Shown one piece after another: positions 56,886 through 64,000 of a DNA stretch of 64,000 bases. The position numbers and the translations under genes were made by a program. This stretch comes from Mytilus trossulus (Eukaryota; Mollusca; Bivalvia; Mytilida; Mytilidae). The notes below the pieces were generated by a model. That model did no database searches. It had not been told where the DNA came from and was given only the letters and a program-made list of their open reading frames with translations. The DNA is taken from NCBI RefSeq assembly GCF_036588685.1, contig NC_086374.1, forward strand, positions 93,261,059 through 93,325,058. Direction: 5' to 3'. Positions within the stretch are counted from its first letter, which is position 1. Each line of letters starts with the position of its first letter.

Positions 56886-59730
56886 AAAAATGACTTCGCG
56901 GTTCAGCTAGCAAGCAAGCTAACCAAAGATATCACATTTGCCTACACAGTCAATGCAATCAGCTGTAAAATACCTCTTATAAATCTTCAATTGTAATACA
57001 GTTTACGAATAAAAGCAGGTTTTCATTTTCAAATAATAATTCGTATACCATATTATATCAGACGTTATATATAGTTGTTGCATAAATTCAAAAGACAAAC
57101 AATTATCATGAGATTTACTCTGGCATTGATGAATATGTTGCAATATAGATAACCATTGTTGAAGAAAAATCATCATTAATAAATTATTCATAATTTACAA
57201 AATTAATGACAGAACTCGTTTAAACAGTAGGAAAATGCTTGCTCTTTGACGCACAACATAAACTCGTTGACATGCATCGACACCACTGAACCGAACATGT
57301 GTCGATTAGACATGTATACATATGGCATTCTGTTGTAGTCCTTGGCAAACGGTCTGTGTGTTGCCTTTGATCGACCATTATACTCTAATTTGTTAAAGTG
57401 ATTTACTGATAAATAAGATAGTAAGAGTTGGGTCTGTGCAAGGCGAAGGCTCGAGGGCAAAGGTGTTCCGAAAGTTGAGAAGAACTGATTCATGGTTTGA
57501 AATATGGTGTTGCTATTAAAAATATAAACACATGGTAGGGTCGTAAATTGTTTGATATTTCTATAAGATATTCGTAAAAATATTCACACATATAATGTGT
57601 AATGTGATAAATTAAGTAATACATTGTTCAAATGTCTTTGTTTTCACAAACTTCTTTCAAACTTTAATAGTCCGATGAATTTATTATAAAATCACCCTTT
57701 TTAAAATTATAACTAATAAAGTTATACAAGGGAATTCTATCTGTAAAAGATGAATATTTAATAGGGTGTGTTTTTCAATTTTTCATAACATTATTTGCCC
57801 ATAAACATTATTAAATATGATGATATCGCTAATTCCTGTCAATTTATACTAATATTTATTATTATGTTTAAGATAATATCTACGGGCACCTGTTTATAAA
57901 AAGGTTGAAAATTTTAGCTTTTCAATATAAGATTTCAATTTGCATACCTACTATAAACTTTGCCATTAATTTATTATTTTGCATGTACAGATTTAATATA
58001 AAAATCAACATTAATGTCATTTTACAAACAATCTTTATTTTGTGAGCTTAAAAAATGAATATGATCTTATGTACTTCTTATGATTAACTGCCATTTATAC
58101 TCTCTGACTTGGCATTAATTCATGAAACTTCCAAATGTGTTGAGTTAAATATATGTGTTTTCATCTGCATGCACCGACACGACCCTAATATTTCCGAGGC
58201 CAATGTTTTTTTTGGTATTCAATTAAGTATACTTATCACGACCTTCCACGTTAAACGATTGAGAAAAACTAGATTTAAGAGAAAGGTTTCCGATTTCATA
58301 TTGAGTTTTCAGAAAGGATTCAGATATTCATTGATAAATGTGTTGATAGTATTTAATATTTCTAAAATAATATTTTTAAATTGGTGACGAACTTTCAATG
58401 AGGAAACAAAAAGAGCAGTATGTTTTAGATTTTTGGTTCGAAGTTTGCCGCAAACCATTTCTTGCGCCTTTTCGTGTTCTGTTGATAATAAAGAACCTTC
58501 CATTATATATTGAATTTAGGACGGATGGATGGACTGTATAGTAACAAAAGTTACATGCGTGCGTATCAAGACAAGAACATTTTAATGTCATACGATGTAT
58601 GCAAACTTTGTTATGTACTAGTCCGACACGATGAGTCATGTTTGTTGACAGAACGGTAAGTCCGCCGGAAATCAATTCCCCGTGCCCGAACAAATTATTC
58701 TGTCTCCGATCCGATCGACCAGTATGCTCTTACTCTTAAAGGGTATGGAGAAATTATATTTGTATCAACCAAATATGAAGAAAACTTTCAATTGGTGTTA
58801 TACATTGTTCAAAAATTAGATATATGGATTTTGAATGTATAAGTTTGTCAGCACTCTTTTTAGTACGTGTTTTCATTGAGTACCTTTGTTCTGACTTCAC
58901 TAAAGAGACGGGAATCGGAAAGTGCTAGCACTAAAATAATATATATCTTTGTAATCATAATTTTTAGCTAATAAAGTATTTTTAAATTGCTGATGCTTTT
59001 ATTATGTAATACAATTATATAATGAATCGAAATTGAACTATGTGCCGAAATCATTTAATTCCCGCTCCATATAATAGTTTCTATCATTCATATAGTTGAG
59101 TTGTAGTGTCACACACTTAGAGAAAATCTTAAACAACGCTAGACATGCGGGAATACCAAATTACTTAAAGCCATATATAAGATTGCGAAAATTAAATGCA
59201 TGTTATACAATATCTACTTATGCTAGGCGTATCCGCATGCTAATTGAAAATTAAATAGATCTCTAAAACATGCAGCGCCAATAAATTACACAAGACACAC
59301 TATTGTCAAATTTTAATTGAAACTTCACAGTGTATCTTCTACATTTAATACATAATAAATCTGAGATGATAGAATTAATTGAGATATTGGTGGTAAGCGG
59401 AGTATCATTTTTCGAACAAGATTTTGTTAATAGTAATTTAATATATATTTTACATTTAAATTCCCAGTTGGATACTCAAAGTTAGTCTTGTTGGTAACGG
59501 ACTATTTTTTTGTGTATCAATGTTTATTGTGATTAGGATGTCAACCTGTCACACTATAAATAAGTCATCTTGCGAGCAGAACAATTGCAGAAATATTTCA
59601 AAAACAAGAATTCTATTAAAATATCTATAGAAGTTTGCATTTTTCTTCAATTTTCATTGTAGCTTGAATTTGATATTCTTTTTTTGCTGTTTCAGACCAG
59701 TTTGAAATATTTGATTGTCATTTTCAGCAG
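56886..59730. other. AT-rich region, no gene recognised
   Basis: Holds frames of 60-105 codons on both strands, for example 57203-57493 and 58376-58693 on the minus strand. None shows a domain I can name. They could be chance frames or single exons. Confidence 0.35.
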
Positions 59731-59734
59731 ACCA

Positions 59735-59840
59735 TATAAAAAAGAAATGTGGTATGATTGCCAATGAGACAACTATCCACAAAAGACCAAAAATGACACA
59801 GACTCTAACACACTCAATGGATTACGGTGTATGTAAAAAA
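59735..59840 (+). repeat. Short interspersed repeat, 'tgccaatgagacaac' family
   Basis: 'gaaatgtggtatgattgcca', 'atgagacaactatccacaaa' and 'gacacagactctaacacact'. Confidence 0.85.
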
Positions 59841-60290
59841 GTCTTTCTAAAGAATCAACCATAGAAGTTGTGGAGGTATTCATTAATAAGGCAGCAAACT
59901 AACGACACAAATTCGAAAAGACAACTAAATGTAGAACTTGTAGACATCGTGGCACTTTTTCTAAACACAGCGTCGAATTTGATGGACCAATTCCCGATAG
60001 GACTTGTTTCCGTATGCTTGTATCCCACGAAACAAAACTAAAGTTCGCCTTGGTTTAGGTTTTACTGCCAGTTTAGTTTAAACAATATTTTATTCAAATA
60101 AATTGAATTGGATTGGGCAACAGGCATAGCCTATGTAAGCCCTCTCCACAAAACAAGGTACAATATATTACATTCAAACAAAGCAACACATGCACAAACA
60201 TAAAGACAAAACAGAATTATTTTTTTCAAAAATACCTCTTAGCTGACTGGAATGATGTTTCAAATAGTTACTGCCAGTTTGAAGTTACCC
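59841..60290. other. Intergenic, no gene seen
   Basis: The piece 'caggcatagcctatgtaagc' near 60121 resembles other dispersed repeats. The 76-codon frame there is not supported. Confidence 0.35.
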
Positions 60291-60294
60291 AGAT

Positions 60295-60620
60295 AACCGG
60301 ATCCGGTTTTTATGCCCCACCTACGATAGTAGAGGGGCATTAAATTTTCTGGTCTATGCGTCCGTCCGTCTTTTCTTTCGTCTGTTTGTCCGTACGTCCA
60401 TTCGTCCGTCCCTTCGTCCCGCTTCTGGTTAATGTTTTTGGTCAAGGTAGTTTTTGATGAAGCTGAAGTCCAATTACTTGAAACTTGGTATACATGTTCC
60501 TTATGATATGATCTTTCTAATTTAATGCCAAAGTTGATTTTTTTTACCCAATTTCACGGTCCATTGAACATGGAAAAAGTGTAGTTTGGACACATTATTG
60601 TTTTTCTTTTGTTTTTGTTT
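60295..60620 (+). repeat. Dispersed repeat with a 'gtccgtccgtc' microsatellite
   Basis: Begins with the near-palindrome 'atgccccacctacgatagta' + 'gaggggcat', then a run of 'cgtccgtc' variants to about 60422, then 'ttacttgaaacttggtatac'. It resembles a common mollusc repeat by memory. The minus 61-codon frame, rich in Asp/Gly/Thr, is the translated microsatellite. Confidence 0.55.
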
Positions 60621-61178
60621 TGGATGGTTTGGTTTTGCTTAATTTTGAGTGTTCTGTTTTGTTCCATGAACAGTTGCTTGCATATTCTTATATTTTTCTT
60701 TTGTGTATGGTTATGGCGTTGTCTGTTTGAATAATAATTTTATTGAACATTTGGTTTTTTCTTCCAGTTTTTTTTTTTTTATTTCTATTGATATTCTAAA
60801 TGCATAGTATTTGTTACTCCAGTAACATTCATAAACAAACAAATTCCTTGCGGCTATTTCAGTTTGCTAATCATATCAAAACTTTTGATTAAAACATGAT
60901 GCATGCCGGGATACTTTGAACCTACTTATGTACAAATCCTATCTAATATATTCAAACACATAACACCTGGTAGTATTTTCAAATCAGCATTTGTATGAGA
61001 TAGCATCAGTTATGTTTGGAACAGCATTAATAAAGTTATTCACCAAACAAAATCACTTCGGAACAACATGGCTTTTTCTGATATTATCACTTAAAATAAA
61101 ATAATTATAATTTACTATCACCAATGTATCATCTAGTAAGATGAGACGATACGTAAATTATTAATTTTTCAATTGAAA

Positions 61179-61439
61179 ATGGCGAAGTATTGTCACATTA
61201 CTTGTCTTGTTCTGGGGTTCTTGAAAGGAATGTTATGCGAAGATTGGCAGACGTCCGAAAGAAGATACAATCATTCGAGAACCGGAAATAAGGAATTGGT
61301 GGAAACGAAAGAGGAATATTTATTGAATAAAATTCCGACTCCTTTACGAATTCATCGTTTCCATTCTCAATTCTATTATGTATATTTTTTTTTAAATAAT
61401 AAACTGGTCCCTTTAAGGACCCCAGTTACGTACTGGTAA
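61179..61439 (+). CDS. Hypothetical secreted-type small ORF
   Basis: From the second ATG (an in-frame ATG lies two codons upstream) it reads MAKYCHITCLVLGFLKGMLC, a plausible signal peptide, followed by a charged segment EDWQTSERRYNHSRTGNKEL and a C-terminal half of less regular composition. It ends at TAA, where ACTG|GTAAAA could also be a splice donor. No family is recognised; no partner exon was found. A chance frame cannot be excluded. Confidence 0.3.
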   Translation: MAKYCHITCLVLGFLKGMLCEDWQTSERRYNHSRTGNKELVETKEEYLLNKIPTPLRIHRFHSQFYYVYFFLNNKLVPLRTPVTYW

Positions 61440-62025
61440 AATTAGTTTACAACACAGATCATAGTAGTGAATACGTTATTTTTCGTCTATCAGTAAGATT
61501 TGTAAACAAAATAATCTCTAAATAAATGTTCATTTCAAATGGCCATAATAGCTTTGCATATGCCTAAACGCTTAAAATTGGTATCTACTAATACGCATGA
61601 ACGCAAGCATAAATGGTTTAATGAAAACATTTTCATCACTTACTATAGATACATCATTAATACAGTCAATTAATAAGCAAAAAAACGATCACATATATGA
61701 AAGATACAGATTTCTGATACGATCTGAAAATAAATTATGTTATTATCTCATATATGTCTTCTCAAAAGATGATACGATTAAAATAAATAGTCCATTTATC
61801 ATCACAAAATGGTTAGTTATTGTCACATACATGTATATACCTAGTTCTACTGTTAAATACTGATAATGCAAACTGTTCTTTTTCTTTCTGGTAATGCACT
61901 TAACTTGAGATTGATTTTAGAAATCCAAAATCCTGATGGCCCAAGCTATTTTAGACGTTTTAAATTGTACAGTTCTCTTACTCTGTTCCAAAAAAGGACC
62001 GTAAGCTTTTACTATTTTATACATA
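61440..62025. other. AT-rich, no supported gene
   Basis: Frames at 61597 (88 codons) and 61866 (89 codons) are AT-driven and lack domains. The second runs into a known repeat at 62030. Confidence 0.35.
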
Positions 62026-62029
62026 TATT

Positions 62030-62090
62030 ATATGCTCTTTGGTCGGGTTGTCGTCTCTTTGACAAATACCCGATTTTCATTTTCAGTTTT
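62030..62090 (-). repeat. Fragment of 'gtgtcaaagagacaac' family
   Basis: Contains 'tttggtcgggttgtcgtctc' and 'tttgacaaatacccgatttt', the inverse of the family start. Confidence 0.65.
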
Positions 62091-62094
62091 ATAA

Positions 62095-62412
62095 ATGGCC
62101 GTTTTGACGAGTTACAAATCGTTTTAGCGGGTTAATACGTGGTGGTAAAGAATAAACTAATCCGTTCTATCGAGCTAGATAGTTCGTTTGACCGAGCAAC
62201 TAAGTCGCTTAATCGAGTTTCTTTGTCATGATAACTAATTCTAATGAGCTCAGTCGTGGTAACGATTTGTTATAACGATTGAGATATGTCGATATAACGA
62301 TACAGATATGACGATTTAATGAGTTATTTTTAAAAGTCGTGATTACGAGTTAGCTCATTTAGGACAGCTTTGTCGTCATAATGAGTTACTGCCAGTTATG
62401 ATAACGATTTAA
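62095..62412. repeat. Degenerate 'ataacgatt / gagtta' motif region
   Basis: Motifs such as 'ataacgatt', 'tgacgattta' and 'gagtta' recur many times, with an excess of CG dinucleotides relative to the AT-rich flanks. It may be a decayed tandem repeat. Confidence 0.5.
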
Positions 62413-64000
62413 AATTAAAATGCATATTGATTATTGTTGCTAGCATGTAATTCATATTTAATATATCAAACAGATATATCAATTTATCATGGTTTATAGG
62501 AAGGTTTTCTGTATGCAAAAAACATAAGTTGGGAAAATAAAACTTTCTTCAGTTGCTAGGCGAAACAAAAATTCTTACATGTATCACAATAAAACGGACT
62601 AGACCAAAAGAGATAGTGATGTTTCAATTCCTAAAAGCTTTCGTCATCCAAACCTCAATAAAGAGCACAAATGATCAAGAGCTCCTAGAACTCATTTTCG
62701 GACAAATACACCAACAAAAACGGTAAACTAGCCTATATCCGCTAAAATACATCATTAAGGTTTGCAAATATGCTTGCTATTTGTCTTATAGAAGTATATA
62801 AATTTCATTCTGGGTACTTTTATTCAGAAATTATGTTTATCAAGGAACGCCACCTATAGTATAAATAAAATTGTATTCGATCATTGCAACCTGGAAATAG
62901 CAAAGTTTCGTATTATATGAATTATCAAACAATAATTTCACTTAACCATGGCACAATTCACAAACTTAAAAAAAATATCTTTATTATTAATTATATCATA
63001 CATTTATAATTGAATACACAGAATTATCTAATTTTAACGGTATTGTCAAGCCTTTTAATATCTCCTTCGTCTCATCTTGTAAGATGATATGATAAATAAA
63101 TTGTCAATATATCAACTGAAAATAGGTGTTATGGGAAATCATTATGAAGTATTATGTAGCAATGAAATTCATGTGTCCACCCTATGATTTTATTGTTTAA
63201 ATTAATTTCTCCAAGAGTAAATATAATCGTTTGAATACCAGAAAACAAAGGAGGCCGGGAAATCCTTTAGAGATCATTTGGCATTATTTTTTTTATGAAC
63301 ATGAAAAACATATTTTAAGCTAAGGTGGAAAAAAAATATTTTGGATTTAAACGTGGACTTTTTCTGCTGCCTCCTGATATTTATTCTTCTCTGTTTTTTT
63401 GTTTGTTTGGTTTGGGTTTGGGTTTTGCGGGGGGGGGGGGTCATTGAACAAAAATCAATGAAAAATGTTAGTTGCTTCACCTCTTTTTCCTTTCTCAAAA
63501 CTCTAGTAATGGACTTCTGGTTTAACATGTATCTATTGAAGAAAGAAAAAAACGTCCTTATGGAAAAAATTCCTATGGTGCAGTCTTCAATTCAACGTTT
63601 ATTTTTAATTTTCAGCTGCTTGTTATTTTTAAATTGTCTGTTGAAAATTAAAAAAAAATGATAATAGTAAGGTTTTATATCCCTCATGTAGTGTTGACCG
63701 TGTGTGTCTTTGACTATTCTTGTACCGGTATGTCTTCTTTTCCATATAACTTTTTGTGTAATCAGGTAAATACCTCGGCTTTAAGTTGTTTGGATTTTAG
63801 CGTTTCTGATAACGATAACCTCGCTCTGGACTCAACAAAATTGATTTATTTAACTTTGGAACATCTAGCACCGGTGTCAACGTGATGATCGTAACTGCAA
63901 TCTGGCTTACGTTGGTTATATTAGGGGTGTTTTTTTGTGATGACTTCAGACGTATTAAAAAATAGAGACGAAAAAGCCCGTAAAAATTGAACAAACTGCG
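62413..64000. other. AT-rich end of window, no supported gene
   Basis: Contains a G-rich tract on the plus strand (63414-63440). The frames at 63274, 63341, 63658 and 63797 lack recognised domains, and the first two overlap on opposite strands. Confidence 0.4.

Noticed and set aside
60260..60445. 61-codon frame rich in Asp, Gly, Thr and Arg
   Set aside because: Translation of the 'gtccgtccgtc' microsatellite.
61126..63135. Similarity between about 61130 and 63070 ('catcttgtaagatga' type)
   Set aside because: Short and AT-rich, too weak to call a duplication by eye.

Overview
The window is eukaryotic DNA, AT-rich, intron-containing and packed with dispersed repeats. Several repeat families (cores such as 'gatgtggtatgattgccaatgagacaac' with neighbours, 'gaaacgcgcgtctggcgt', 'aggtgagc' ends) match what I remember of sea-mussel (Mytilus-like) genomes, and the retroelements and B-box genes fit a bivalve. 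This identification is by recognition, not by a search.

Layout. 1-5.3 kb: intergenic DNA with repeat copies. 5.4-7.2 kb and 13.2-15.1 kb: two intact single-exon paralogues on the minus strand encoding RING-less B-box / coiled-coil / probable beta-propeller (TRIM-like) proteins. They sit in a tandem segmental duplication of about 8-9 kb that also carries their flanks. A foldback element and smaller palindromes lie just upstream of the second copy. 18.4-23.6 kb: a Ty3/gypsy-type LTR retrotransposon on the minus strand with both LTRs, a 5-bp target duplication, a tRNA-Leu-like primer site and a polypurine tract. Its gag-pol is broken in several ways and carries nested short repeats. 24-40 kb: mostly repeats and decayed retroelements (a non-LTR tail, Penelope-like pieces), a hairpin-seeded satellite, and a duplicated exon-like block at 31.5 and 35.1 kb. 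40.5-42.9 kb: a complete two-exon engrailed homeobox gene on the plus strand with all five EH regions. 43.1-44.1 kb: a 27 x 39-bp minisatellite just downstream of it. 44-64 kb: gene-poor sequence with more reverse-transcriptase fragments, two further satellites (31 bp and 50 bp), short dispersed repeats and a few small unrecognised ORFs.

How it works together. The confident genes are engrailed, a developmental transcription factor, and the two TRIM-like proteins, which belong to a type of family often expanded in bivalves and often linked to innate immunity. They appear functionally unrelated. The rest is mobile-element and satellite landscape. I saw no rRNA, tRNA or CRISPR array.
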